A DNA stretch of 64,000 nt from Pyrenophora tritici-repentis. Taxonomy: Eukaryota > Ascomycota > Dothideomycetes > Pleosporales > Pleosporaceae. Position 1 is the first letter of the stretch; each line of letters starts with the position of its first letter. The stretch covers positions 124,001 to 188,000 of the forward strand of contig NC_089390.1 in assembly GCF_003171515.1 (NCBI RefSeq), written 5' to 3'. A program made the translations under genes and the position numbers. The notes under the pieces were generated by a model. It searched no databases. It was given only the letters and a program-made list of their open reading frames with translations, and was not told where the DNA came from. Below are positions 63,966-64,000 of this stretch, one piece after another.

Positions 63966-64000
63966 CTAAAAGTGATGTTAACAGGCGCTCAGTCTCCATG

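Noticed and set aside
1..64000. tRNA or rRNA genes
   Set aside because: No stretch with recognisable A/B boxes or rRNA core sequence was noticed on either strand by eye.

Overview
The window is nuclear DNA of a filamentous ascomycete, most likely a Dothideomycete/Pleosporales-type fungus (inference). The reasons are introns of about 49-94 bp with GT-AG ends and CTAAC/CTGAC branch sites, HET- and NACHT-type NLR proteins, a CYP505-type fused P450-reductase, DUF6604 and PDDEXK-like fungal families, Copia and hAT elements, and small cysteine-rich secreted proteins. It reads as a transposon-rich, fast-changing compartment: few intact host genes lie between nested mobile elements, and many host genes are broken.

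Layout. 1-4.7 kb: an F-box-like gene (minus), two hAT-type MITEs, a decayed repeat and a small secreted protein. 4.75-19.89 kb: a nested block. Copia-1 has a 3.1-kb hAT element (hAT-1, intact transposase) in its leader, and a second retrotransposon (Copia-2) in its 3' LTR. Copia-2 pol is hit by four separate MITEs. LTR pairs look identical by eye, so the insertions are young. 20-24.5 kb: a decayed inverted LTR, a DUF6604 gene broken by two MITEs and a frameshift, and a MYND-finger gene with an in-frame TGA. 24.9-33.2 kb: an intact class-V PLP enzyme, hypothetical genes and a long disordered/coiled-coil protein. 33.2-37.9 kb: no gene recognised. 37.9-42.2 kb: a PDDEXK-like gene split by hAT-2, itself split by a MITE, and carrying an 8-bp tandem duplication that looks like a transposon excision footprint. 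43.7-46 kb: an LtrA-family membrane protein with a MITE in an intron. 47.2-48.6 kb: a cysteine-rich secreted protein and a broken Fic/Doc gene. 49.6-61.5 kb: two STAND/NLR genes with a secreted-protein gene between them. 61.8 kb to the end: the 3' part of a CYP505 gene.

Main observation. Each NLR gene (NACHT-WD40 at 50.4-53.8 kb; HET-NB-TPR at 56.9-60.7 kb) lies alone inside a 4.9-5.1-kb unit. Each unit is bounded by about 240-bp terminal inverted repeats abutting TA dinucleotides. The termini of the two units share motif order and spacing, so they look like two members of one family of non-autonomous, TA-inserting elements whose only cargo is an NLR with highly conserved internal repeats. 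No transposase is visible inside them. Both NLRs are damaged here: a TGA in WD repeat 2 of the first, and a 158-bp MITE in the nucleotide-binding domain of the second.

A second theme is a set of related hAT MITEs (12 copies, families A-D, all with 8-bp target duplications). Their terminal/subterminal motif differs between families in a concerted way (GATT-type versus GCTT-type, and GCTC-type in hAT-1). They account for most of the gene breaks in the window.
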